Assembly: GCA_002433075.1 (NCBI GenBank)
Contig: DJHM01000011.1
Coordinates: 101,026-165,025, forward strand
DNA from: Latescibacteria bacterium UBA6620
Lineage (GTDB): Bacteria; Latescibacterota; UBA2968
Direction: 5' to 3'
Length of the DNA stretch: 64,000 bases
Below are positions 37,221 to 45,633 of this stretch, piece by piece. Within the stretch, counting starts at the first letter, position 1; every line of letters begins with the position of its first letter. A program made the translations under genes and the position numbers. The notes under the pieces are model-generated. The model was given only the letters and a program-made list of their open reading frames with translations, was not told the DNA's origin and did not search any database.

Positions 37221-38341
37221 ACGACAACTGTTCATTCTGCGGGAAATCAGACGAGGATGTCGAGCGGCTCTTCCGGGATCCGGACGATCCCATCTGTAAC
37301 GAGTGTCTGGATACGTGCAGCGCCCTCCTCACTGGTAACCAGGTCCCCGGATGGCTCGTCACGACCTCCCCTCAGCGATGCGCCTACTGCGGCCGCCGAC
37401 CGTCGGAAGGGGTTCGCCATTGCGTCCATCTCCGATGGCACTCTCCCAGGATCTGCAACCTCTGCGTCGATACCGCCCTCGAAGCCCTCGCATCCCAGGT
37501 CGTCGAGGAGCAGATTAGCAATCTTGTCGACGGTGTCGACGATGAAGACGGGATTGGGATCAACGACAAGATCGAGCATACTCTGCTGGAGTCGGCCGGC
37601 GGCCCTCCTGCACGACTGCTTCGTCCCGATGCGGTAACGTTCGACTTCGGGGGGACGGTTCTCCGCCTTGTCGAATTCAACAAACTCGCGGGCGTCAAGC
37701 GAATGTTCGAAATCTGCGAGGTCTCGAACAACCGGACAGAGCAGGATTTGCTCGAATTCATCGACGAACTGGACCTCCAGGTCCAGGAACGTCGCGAAGA
37801 AAGTCTGATCGAGTATCCGGCCGTCCTCCGGCAGCGCCTGATCTACGATGCCCTCGGCATCCTCTTCGACGTCTCTCAACAGGAAGTCGAACTCGAGTTC
37901 TGGAAGGCCTCGATGCAGTATTCCGTCGAACCGGGGATCACGACCGTGCTCGACGGATTGAGCGCCCGTGACGTCAAGATCGCACTCCTCAGTAACTCTG
38001 CGTTCAGCGCATCGGCTCTACGCTTCGAGCTTCAGCGCCACGGACTGCACGACTATTTTTCAGAGATCCTCGTAAGTGCCGACTACGGATTCCGGAAGCC
38101 TCACCCTCTTCTGTTCCGATCCGCTCATTCCCTCCTCGGATCCACGGCGGCAAGGACGTGGCACGTGGGAAATTCCCGTTACTACGACGTGGAGGGCGCC
38201 ATCATATCCGGAATGGGATCTATCTGGTACAATCCTGTCGGGCGCCAGCCTCAGGGACCCGCCCCGCACGAAACCGTCGACTCGTGGTCGAGCTTTCAGT
38301 CGATCGTCGAACGGGTTTTCGACCGGCCGGAGTCCTCGTGA
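37217..38341 (+). CDS. Fusion: two ClpX-type C4 zinc fingers plus HAD hydrolase
   Basis: 374 aa. Finger 1 uses C5, C8, C27, C30 (CSFCGKS...ICNECLDTC), close to the ClpX C4 zinc finger, and finger 2 uses C55, C58, C80, C83 (CAYCGRR...ICNLCVDTA). An acidic linker (about 90-125) leads to a HAD domain: VTFDFGGTVLRL with nucleophile Asp143, LLSNSAF (S259), FRKPHPLLF (K294) and WHVGNSRYYD (D324). The second Asp of motif I is replaced by Gly. I know of no standard name for this fusion. It is embedded in the overlapping operon. Confidence 0.88.
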   Translation: MNDNCSFCGKSDEDVERLFRDPDDPICNECLDTCSALLTGNQVPGWLVTTSPQRCAYCGRRPSEGVRHCVHLRWHSPRICNLCVDTALEALASQVVEEQISNLVDGVDDEDGIGINDKIEHTLLESAGGPPARLLRPDAVTFDFGGTVLRLVEFNKLAGVKRMFEICEVSNNRTEQDLLEFIDELDLQVQERREESLIEYPAVLRQRLIYDALGILFDVSQQEVELEFWKASMQYSVEPGITTVLDGLSARDVKIALLSNSAFSASALRFELQRHGLHDYFSEILVSADYGFRKPHPLLFRSAHSLLGSTAARTWHVGNSRYYDVEGAIISGMGSIWYNPVGRQPQGPAPHETVDSWSSFQSIVERVFDRPESS

Positions 38342-40140
38342 TCCTTCTGGAGAATGACTTCCGGGACCTTCCGGTCGGCCAGTTCTCTGCCGAAGTGGGA
38401 CCTCACACGGAGTATCATTTCCTTCCCGAAGCCGCGCCCCGCGGCAACTGGACCGTTGCCTGTTTCATCTCGCCGATCGAATCCCAGCGCGCGTTGCACA
38501 TCGTCCAGAAGGAGGACCGGCGTGCCTTCGTTCAGACCTACTCGAACGATCGCCCTCACACCCATCCGATGGTGGTTGCCGGCAAAACGGACTGGGAAGA
38601 TTACTCGGTCGAAATTTCTCTGACGCCACGATCGAACCACGGCCGGATCGGGTTGGTCTTTCGACTCCGAAACAGCCGTTGCTATTACTTCTTCGGCCTG
38701 GTCGCAGATGGAGTCTCGCTGGTCCGCGTGAATCACGGATCCGCCTACCGGACACCCGTAGAGCACAGCCTTGGCGAGTCAGATCGTCGATGCACGATTG
38801 ACGAACCGGTGACCCTCTCGGTCGTCGTAAGCGGAGACACGATCACCTGCGCCCTCGACGGTGAAACTGTCCTGACCACCACGGACGACACCTTTCCCCA
38901 GGGCAAGGTCGGCTTCCTGGCGGACGGTCCGTGCGATTACCACAGCATTCGGGTCGAGGCGAGCGACGAGGAGCAGTCCCGCGTGGGCCTGTTGCGTTCG
39001 AAAGCCGAACGCGAAATCGACGACCTCAGGGCCACTAACCCCAAACCCGTCCTGTGGAAGAAGATCTCCACAGCCGGGTTCGGAGTCGGACGCAACCTGC
39101 GATTCGGCTACCTGACAGGGAGCGGCATGCCCGACGTACTCGTCACGCAAATTCATCACCACGGGCCGCGAGACGCCTACTGTGAATGCCATTGCTTAAC
39201 CGCGATGACGTTCGACGGCGACATCCTTTGGCGCGTGGGGGAGCCCGAGGCGTCGAAATACGCGCTTACAACCGATGTCGGCGTCCAGATTCACGACATC
39301 GACAACGACGGTCGCAACGAAGTCATCTACTGCAAGGACTTCGAGATCGTCGTGCTCGACGGGGCGACAGGTGAAGTCAAACTGAAGGCTCCGACCCCGC
39401 AGAGCCGCCCCCCGGCCGACAAGTCCCCCCACATCCTGGGCGATTGCCTGTTCTTCTGTGACCTATCCGGCAAAGGGCACCCACAGGACGTTCTGATCAA
39501 GGACCGCTATTGGAACTTCTGGATCCTCAACGACCAGTTGGAAACCCAGTGGCATCAAGAAATTCGCACCGGACACTACCCCTACGCGTGCGACATCGAC
39601 GATGACGGTTGCGACGAACTCGCGATCGGGTACGCCCTGTTCGACCACGACGGGACGATGCTGTGGAATCTCGAAGACCGCGTGCAGGATCACGCGGACG
39701 GCGTCGCCATCGCGGATTTCGGGGAAGGGGCTGGTCTCAAGATCCTCTACACAGCCAGCGATTCCGGCGTGTTCTTCATCGACCTTGAAGGCAATATCCT
39801 CAAGCACCATTGGATCGGACACGGACAGAATCCCGCCATCGCCCGGTTCCGGGAGGACCTGTTCGATCTGCAGGCGGTCTCGATCAACTTCTGGGGCAAT
39901 CAAGGCATACTTCACTTCTACGATTCAGCGGGCAACATCTACCACGATTGTGTGCCCAATCCCTTCGGCAGTATGTGTCTCCCCGTCAACTGGAAGGGGG
40001 ACGGCATCGGGTACTTCGTCCACAATCCCAACATCACCTGGGGTGGGATGTTCGATGGGTGGGGACGACCGGTTGTCGGGTTTCCGGATGACGGTCACCC
40101 GGATATGTGCAACGCCGTTCTCGACATCACCGGCGACTGA
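38338..40140 (+). CDS. Rhamnogalacturonan-lyase (PL11)-like propeller protein, C-terminus cut by in-frame TGA
   Basis: 600 aa up to the stop. Residues ~65-220 form a jelly-roll (DUF1080/LamG-like: WEDYSVEISLTPRSNHGRIG), then a PL11/FG-GAP-type propeller with calcium-binding DIDNDGRNEVIY and DIDDDGCDELAIG repeats. It may bind or cleave a pectin-like glycan. GTG at 38338 overlaps the HAD stop (GTGA). The final LDITGD is followed by TGA at 40138-40140, and the same frame continues RDEVVVWDPEEIWVYTQDDG to a TGA at 40294-40296, the expected rest of the blade. The TGA replaces a likely Gly codon. No secretion signal is visible. Confidence 0.8.
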   Translation: MILLENDFRDLPVGQFSAEVGPHTEYHFLPEAAPRGNWTVACFISPIESQRALHIVQKEDRRAFVQTYSNDRPHTHPMVVAGKTDWEDYSVEISLTPRSNHGRIGLVFRLRNSRCYYFFGLVADGVSLVRVNHGSAYRTPVEHSLGESDRRCTIDEPVTLSVVVSGDTITCALDGETVLTTTDDTFPQGKVGFLADGPCDYHSIRVEASDEEQSRVGLLRSKAEREIDDLRATNPKPVLWKKISTAGFGVGRNLRFGYLTGSGMPDVLVTQIHHHGPRDAYCECHCLTAMTFDGDILWRVGEPEASKYALTTDVGVQIHDIDNDGRNEVIYCKDFEIVVLDGATGEVKLKAPTPQSRPPADKSPHILGDCLFFCDLSGKGHPQDVLIKDRYWNFWILNDQLETQWHQEIRTGHYPYACDIDDDGCDELAIGYALFDHDGTMLWNLEDRVQDHADGVAIADFGEGAGLKILYTASDSGVFFIDLEGNILKHHWIGHGQNPAIARFREDLFDLQAVSINFWGNQGILHFYDSAGNIYHDCVPNPFGSMCLPVNWKGDGIGYFVHNPNITWGGMFDGWGRPVVGFPDDGHPDMCNAVLDITGD

Positions 40141-40343
40141 CGGGACGAAGTCGTGGTGTGGGATCCCGAAGAGATCTGGGTCTACACGCAGGATGACGGA
40201 CCTCGTGACAGTCGATTGAACAAACCGACTCGGAATTCCCAATCGAACGTGTCGAACTATCAGGCAACGGTATCGCTGCCGGGATGGACGGAATGAAGGG
40301 TGTACCAAAATCTAATGGGACGTGTCAGCAGGATGGATAGCCT

Positions 40344-41090
40344 ATGAAGCTCACTGAGGAAGACATCTGGTACTTTAGACACACGGGATTCCATCGTGTT
40401 CGTGAGACGTTATCGGACGACCTTCTCGACCGGCTGAACGAGGTCACGTCTCGTCAGGTCGCGGAGATGCTTGAACCGATCGTCTGGGAAGACAAGGAAG
40501 ACCATCGCCCAGAATCCGTTCGCCGTCTCTCCAAGATTCTGGATCGTGAAGCCGTGTATCTTGAAGCGGGGACCCAGCCGTTCATCCTGGAGGCCCTCGA
40601 AGGGGTACTCGGTCCAAACATCGAGCTTCTCACGAACAAGCATAACCACATTATGGTACGTCCCGCCGGTTCATATCCGGTCCCCTGGCACTCGGGGGAA
40701 GAGCCGTGGGAGCCGACGCTGATCACGGCCCTTATCTATCTCGAGGAGTCGACGGTCGAGAACGGCTGTATCCGGATCGTGCCGGGCAGTCACCACCGGC
40801 CCTTCTCGCACGCGCGTCGACCGGGGGGCGACTGGTACGAAGCCGATCAATACCGTCGTGCGGTTCCGGTTCCGATGCCTCGTGGGGGCGTCCTTCTGTT
40901 CAACGACTGCTGCTACCACGGGTCTGACGTGAACCGATCGACCGAATCGCGACGAAGTATGACCCTCGGTTACCGTGCCCATGACTCACACGACGTATTG
41001 AAAGACGATCCCGAGAAGGTCATCGTGCGCGGAGAACGGGTTTACACGGGTCACCCTCATCCGTTCCCGAATCCTCCTCGGTCGGCGTAA
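40344..41090 (+). CDS. Phytanoyl-CoA dioxygenase (PhyH) family protein
   Basis: 248 aa Fe(II)/2-oxoglutarate-dependent dioxygenase. VPWHSGEEPWEPT carries the first His and acidic ligand, GCIRIVPGSHHRP is the family signature, and YHGSDVNRSTESRRSMTLGYR carries the second His and the Arg that binds 2-oxoglutarate. It hydroxylates an unknown substrate. AGGATGG precedes the ATG. It follows the lyase-like gene and precedes GH2, suggesting glycan or secondary-metabolite hydroxylation. Confidence 0.92.
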   Translation: MKLTEEDIWYFRHTGFHRVRETLSDDLLDRLNEVTSRQVAEMLEPIVWEDKEDHRPESVRRLSKILDREAVYLEAGTQPFILEALEGVLGPNIELLTNKHNHIMVRPAGSYPVPWHSGEEPWEPTLITALIYLEESTVENGCIRIVPGSHHRPFSHARRPGGDWYEADQYRRAVPVPMPRGGVLLFNDCCYHGSDVNRSTESRRSMTLGYRAHDSHDVLKDDPEKVIVRGERVYTGHPHPFPNPPRSA

Positions 41091-41170
41091 GACCGAGCGG
41101 ATATTTCCGTACTACCGTATTCCCATATTCCCCAATCAATTTCCTATTTTCCTAATTCCTTAATAGGCCA

Positions 41171-42943
41171 ATGACTTCCCTACCACGTCCAGAACACCCG
41201 CGCCCCCAGTTCGTTCGAGACCACTGGCTGAACCTCAACGGAACCTGGCGCTTCGCGTTCGATTTCGGATCAACCGGCGAACAGCAGGGATGGGCAGACG
41301 ATCCATCGAGTTTCGACCGTGAGATCGTCGTACCCTACTGTCCTGAGAGTCGACTTTCGGGGATTGCGCATACCGACTTCATCCCCGCCTGCTGGTATAG
41401 CCGAACTTTCTCCACGCCATCCGAATGGGGAGACCAGCGTGTCCTCATCCACTTTGGCGCAGTCGACTACGACTGCACCGTCTGGGTGAACGGCACAAAG
41501 GTCGGACGACACTACGGTGGCAGCGCGTCCTTCACGTTCGACATTACCGATGCAATCGGACCGGGGGACAACGTGCTCGTCGTCCGTGCTCTCGATGACT
41601 TGCGGTCGGGTGTCCAACCAGGCGGGAAGCAATCCAAACAACTGCATTCACGAGGTTGCCATTACACGCGAACCACCGGCATCTGGCAAACCGTCTGGCT
41701 GGAAGCTGTCCCGGAGGTGAACCTCCATTCCGTGCGGATCGTCCCCGATCTCGACGGCTCACGCTTCATCCTCACGCCTTCGCTGAACCACGATGCGAAC
41801 GGCTACACGATCCGCACCACATTGTTGGATGATGGACGGGACGTTGGAGGCGCAGAGGCGCCCGCGTTGAACGGCGGCGCGTTCTCAATTCGGCTGAAGC
41901 AGCCCAGGACCTGGTCGCCAACCGATCCCCATCTGTACGAAATTCGATTGGAGTTGCTACACGGAGAGACCGTCGTCGATACCGTCACCACCTACGCCGG
42001 GCTCCGGAAGTTTCACATCGAGGGACACCGTTTCTTCCTCAACAACGAGCCCATCTTCGTTCGTTTCGTGCTCGATCAGGGCTTCTATCCCGACGGCATC
42101 TGGACCGCGCCTTCCGATGAAGATTTGAAACGAGACATCGAGCTTTCGATGGCCGTGGGCTTCAACGGCGCCCGGCTGCACCAGAAAGTCTTCGAAGAAC
42201 GATTCCACTACTGGGCGGATCGTCTGGGGTATCTCACCTGGGGTGAATTTTACGACTGGGGGATGGACTTCGGCCAACCACAGGCCATTCACAACCAGCA
42301 ACGCGAGTGGGCCGAGGTGGTCACCCGCGACCGGAACCACCCGTCGATCGTCGCCTGGACGCCGTTTAACGAAACAGCGGGCCAGGCCCGCAATCACTTC
42401 GAAGTCCATCGGCGCTGCATCGAAGAGACTTACGCCCTGACCAAGCGACTCGATCCGACCCGTCCGGTAAACGACGCCAGCGGGTATGCCCACGTCCGGA
42501 CCGACATCTACACGGTCCACGACTACGAACAGGAGATCGAAACCTTCGCCGCGAAATACACGACCGTCGCGCTCGATGCGGGAGACGGGGCCCACTACCA
42601 GCACTCCGACGTGAGCGTTCCCTATTCGGGGCAACCCTACGTCATCGACGAATACGGAGGAACGTGGTGGTCGGAGGATGAAGCCAAGAAGGAGCAGGAC
42701 GCCGACCGCAAAGGTAGCTGGGGCTACGGCAAGCGGCCGACCGAAATCGAGGAGGTCTATCGCCGAATCGAAGGTCTGACGAAAGCCATTACCGACCACC
42801 TCCATATCGCCGGTTACACCTACACGCAGTTGACCGACATCGAGCAAGAGCAGAACGGGATCTACCACTACGACCGGTCACCCAAGTTCGACTCGGGGCG
42901 ACTGAAGAAAGCATTCGCGGCCCCCGCCGCGATCGAATCGTGA
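41171..42943 (+). CDS. Glycoside hydrolase family 2 (beta-glucuronidase/galactosidase-like)
   Basis: 590 aa with the usual GH2 order: sugar-binding jelly roll (about 15-180), immunoglobulin-like domain (180-280) and TIM barrel. The acid/base pair is N400-E401 in AWTPFNETAG and the nucleophile is Glu494 in VIDEYGGTWW. HSRGCHYTRTTGIWQTVWLE is the conserved N-domain block. No signal peptide. The GTGA at 42940-42943 overlaps the LysO start. A sulfated or uronate-containing oligosaccharide is a plausible substrate, unproven. Confidence 0.93.
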   Translation: MTSLPRPEHPRPQFVRDHWLNLNGTWRFAFDFGSTGEQQGWADDPSSFDREIVVPYCPESRLSGIAHTDFIPACWYSRTFSTPSEWGDQRVLIHFGAVDYDCTVWVNGTKVGRHYGGSASFTFDITDAIGPGDNVLVVRALDDLRSGVQPGGKQSKQLHSRGCHYTRTTGIWQTVWLEAVPEVNLHSVRIVPDLDGSRFILTPSLNHDANGYTIRTTLLDDGRDVGGAEAPALNGGAFSIRLKQPRTWSPTDPHLYEIRLELLHGETVVDTVTTYAGLRKFHIEGHRFFLNNEPIFVRFVLDQGFYPDGIWTAPSDEDLKRDIELSMAVGFNGARLHQKVFEERFHYWADRLGYLTWGEFYDWGMDFGQPQAIHNQQREWAEVVTRDRNHPSIVAWTPFNETAGQARNHFEVHRRCIEETYALTKRLDPTRPVNDASGYAHVRTDIYTVHDYEQEIETFAAKYTTVALDAGDGAHYQHSDVSVPYSGQPYVIDEYGGTWWSEDEAKKEQDADRKGSWGYGKRPTEIEEVYRRIEGLTKAITDHLHIAGYTYTQLTDIEQEQNGIYHYDRSPKFDSGRLKKAFAAPAAIES

Positions 42944-43209
42944 CCGGACCGTTGCTCCTGCTGGTCGTCGGCGGAGCCATCGTCGGGCGATTGCTTCCCG
43001 CTCACGATCGGATGATGCCGATCGCCGACTGGATGATGCGACTTTCCATTTGCTCGCTGCTCTTCCTGCTCGGTGCCGACACCGGGCGAAATGACACCGT
43101 CTTTTCGAGCTTGAACACCGTTGGAGTGGAGTCGATCGCAATCGCCGTGGGCGGCATCGTCGGGTGTGGGCCTTTCGCAATACTGCTGCAACGAGCGCTC
43201 AAGCTGTGA
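42940..43209 (+). CDS. LysO family transporter, N-terminal half (split gene)
   Basis: 89 aa, three transmembrane segments (LLLLVVGGAIVGRLL, MMRLSICSLLFLLGAD, SIAIAVGGIVGCGPFAILL) matching the first half of the DUF340/LysO lysine exporter. In many bacteria this family is encoded as a short and a long gene. GTG start overlaps the GH2 stop; its TGA overlaps the GTG of the second half. Intact itself, but its partner is broken. Confidence 0.8.
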   Translation: MTGPLLLLVVGGAIVGRLLPAHDRMMPIADWMMRLSICSLLFLLGADTGRNDTVFSSLNTVGVESIAIAVGGIVGCGPFAILLQRALKL

Positions 43210-43800
43210 TTACAAGCATCGTCATCGCCGCGTGTTTCGTTCTGGGAATCATCCTTGGACGCACGGACAACGTACGGGTCTCCTCGCCCACCCCGATCTA
43301 AGCGTCGGCACGCTCTTCGTGTTGATGTTCGTCGTTGGAATCCTGGTCGGATTGGATCGTCGGATCCCGAAAACGTTCCAAAGCGTTGGCTGGCGTGTCC
43401 TCACGATTCCCGTGGCAGCCGTTGTCGGGACGACGCTCGGTGTCCTTCTGCTCTCCGCGCTTCTCGCCCTCCCCCATCACCATACGCTTGCGGTCGGGTA
43501 TGGCCTCGGCTACTACAGCCTGTCCTCGATTATGATCGACCAGCTCGTGGGAGAGCGGCTGGCCCTTGTCGCTCTTCTCTCCAACGTGGCACGCGAACTT
43601 CTGACCGTGGTCGGGGCTCCAATTCTTGTTCGCCTCTTTGGGCCATTCGCACCGATCCTTGCCGGCGGTGCCACGACAATGGACACAGCGCTCCCGTCGA
43701 TCATCTAAGCTTCAGGTCGCGAATATATTCCGGTCGCTGTTTTCAACAGCGCGGCCCTCACGCTGCTCGTCCCTGTCCTAGTCACGCTGGTCCTGTAGAC
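43206..43800 (+). pseudogene. LysO family transporter, C-terminal half, frameshifted and with stop
   Basis: GTG at 43206 opens ITSIVIAACFVLGIILGRTD, then the frame ends; a one-base deletion near 43277 (GGG where GGGG restores frame) joins it to GLLAHPDLSVGTLFVLMFVVGI...GYGLGYYSLSSIMIDQLVGE...ARELLTVVGAPILVRL...GGATTMDTALPSII, the LysO core. TAA at 43706-43708 then interrupts SII-stop-ASGREYIPVAVFNSAALTLL, which continues in frame to TAG at 43800. Membrane helices and family motifs are otherwise intact. Recent pseudogene or assembly error. Confidence 0.82.
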
Positions 43801-43839
43801 AGCCTCACCCCGTAAGGATACCTCGCTCTGGAGGTCGAT

Positions 43840-44586
43840 ATGTCCGAAGAAAAGGAGTTAGAAGGAAAAGTCGTCGTCGTCACCGGCGGAGGACGCGGCA
43901 TCGGCGCCGCAATCGCCGGCTCCTGTGCGCGAGAGGGGGCCCGTGTAGGCCTTGTAGCCCGAACCGTCGAGCAGTTGAACACCGTCGCGAAAAACATCGA
44001 CGATGCGGGTGCGGACGTGACAGTGATTCCGACGGACGTAACCGATCGTCGGCAGACGGAGGCGATGGCGGAAACCGTCCGGGAATATTTCGGCCGCATC
44101 GACACCCTGTTCAACAACGCCGGTGGGGGGACCGAGCGAAGATCCATCGCCGAAAGCGACCCCGACGAGTGGACGGCCACGGTCGACCTCAACCTAACCA
44201 GCGCCTACTACGTGACGCACGCCCTGCTGCCTTTGATGATCGAGTCGGGCGGTGGCAAGATCATCAACACAGGTTCAGGGATGGGACACCGCCCCGGCGA
44301 TAGCGGATCCGCCTATCGGGTTGGGAAGGCGGGGATGTGGATGTTTACGCAATGCCTGGCGGAAGAGGTCTGGGAACACGGAATCACGGTCAACGAACTG
44401 ATCCCGGGGCCCGTGGCCACGTATCTGACCGAGGGGAGGATGGAAGTAGGAGGACCTCCCCCGTTCGCACCCAGCGAACACGTCAAGGGCCCGGAGGATG
44501 TAGTTCCGCTCGCGATGTGGTTGGCCACGCAACCGTCGACCGGCCCGACCGCCCAGACCTTCAGCCTGACGAGAAGACCGATATAG
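43840..44586 (+). CDS. SDR-family oxidoreductase
   Basis: 248 aa short-chain dehydrogenase. VVVTGGGRGIGAAIAGS binds NAD(P), FNNAGGG follows, and GKIINTGSGMGH...GSAYRVGKAGM carries Ser, Tyr and Lys. TFSLTRRPI replaces the more typical YVDGG-type ending. GGAGG precedes the ATG by 5 nt. It is the last gene of the + strand run and 39 nt beyond the LysO region. Substrate likely a sugar or sugar acid. Confidence 0.92.
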   Translation: MSEEKELEGKVVVVTGGGRGIGAAIAGSCAREGARVGLVARTVEQLNTVAKNIDDAGADVTVIPTDVTDRRQTEAMAETVREYFGRIDTLFNNAGGGTERRSIAESDPDEWTATVDLNLTSAYYVTHALLPLMIESGGGKIINTGSGMGHRPGDSGSAYRVGKAGMWMFTQCLAEEVWEHGITVNELIPGPVATYLTEGRMEVGGPPPFAPSEHVKGPEDVVPLAMWLATQPSTGPTAQTFSLTRRPI

Positions 44587-44650
44587 CGGAACGGGAGAGT
44601 GGGAGCCCAGGTGAGCGGGAGAGGAATGTCTGCCTGATCTCAAAACGAGA

Positions 44651-44680
44651 GGGCCCGGCACCGCGAAGCGGCCCGAGCCC
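44651..44680 (-). terminator. Intrinsic terminator for the aldolase gene
   Basis: On the minus strand GGGCTCGG and CCGGGCCC pair around an inner CCGC/GCGG hairpin with loop TTC, followed by TCTCGTTTTGAG. It lies 33 nt past the stop of the aldolase gene. Confidence 0.6.
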
Positions 44681-44712
44681 AATGATCGATTCTCGATGAT
44701 CCATTTTCGATG

Positions 44713-45507
44713 TTAATGTCCTTCAAGCGCTTTCCGCATCCCCTCCCCTGCGTCCCGTAGCCATTGGATCCAGACCACGACGTCCGTGCCCACACAGAAG
44801 TCACGGACGCCCATATCCAGGTACTTCTTCGCCTGGTCCGGTGTGTTGATCTCGCCACGCGGGCGAATCCCCATCGCAAGGCACGTCTCGATCACCTTCT
44901 TTTCTGCGGCCACCACGGCCGGGTCGCTGTAGTCCTGATACTTTCCGATACTGAGTGCATAGTCGCCCGGGCCGAACTGGACCATATCCACTCCCTTTAC
45001 GGATAGCATCGCCTCCAGATTCTCGACGGCCGGATCCTTCTCGATCATAATTGCGATCACTGCATCTTCGAGGGCCTGGACGAAATCCTCCGTACCTGCC
45101 TCGGCGCCGAACCGGGCGTAGCGCCGCATATTGACCCCGTGTTGCCCGCCGATTTCCGGCGTTTCCGCGCGAACGGCCCGAACCGCCTCCTCGACATCTT
45201 CCGGGGTCCTCGGATCCGCAAACAGAAGATTCTGGATTCCCGCCCCCATCGCTCGACTCGCGATGTGACCTCGCGGCTCCTGCTCGATCTTGATCATCGC
45301 CGAGAAGTTGTCGAACAGATCCACCGCTCTCCCCAAATTGTCGAACGTGTGCAAGTCATAGGGCGCGTATTCGGACACGTACTCGACGTAGTCGAACAAT
45401 CCCGATTGCCCCACCATCTCGATCATCGATGGCCACGGGCTGTGCACGTGCGTGCCGAGTGTGGGTTTCCCTTCCTTCAGCAGATTTCTCAGATGATTCG
45501 GTCGCAA
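44713..45507 (-). CDS. HpcH/HpaI-family aldolase (keto-acid lyase)
   Basis: 264 aa TIM-barrel class II aldolase of the HpcH/HpaI/2-dehydro-3-deoxyglucarate family, which splits keto-acids into pyruvate and an aldehyde. GTHVHSPWPSMIEMVG, YVEYVSEYAPYD, AIMIEKDPAVENLEAML and DMVQFGPGDYALSIG cover the metal and substrate sites. TTG start at 45507 with AGGA 8 nt upstream. It could cleave the sugar-acid intermediate produced by the UxuA-like route; this is inference. Confidence 0.9.
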   Translation of the reverse strand: MRPNHLRNLLKEGKPTLGTHVHSPWPSMIEMVGQSGLFDYVEYVSEYAPYDLHTFDNLGRAVDLFDNFSAMIKIEQEPRGHIASRAMGAGIQNLLFADPRTPEDVEEAVRAVRAETPEIGGQHGVNMRRYARFGAEAGTEDFVQALEDAVIAIMIEKDPAVENLEAMLSVKGVDMVQFGPGDYALSIGKYQDYSDPAVVAAEKKVIETCLAMGIRPRGEINTPDQAKKYLDMGVRDFCVGTDVVVWIQWLRDAGEGMRKALEGH

Positions 45508-45633
45508 TGTTTATCCTTTCTTGTGATCCGAGGACATTCTCCGTGAAGTGCACGTTATATCGGCAGAGTGGGAGGAATGCCCCCACAGCTTTCCTTCGGT
45601 GTTCATCGGTGTTTATCCGCGGTTTCCGCAGTG

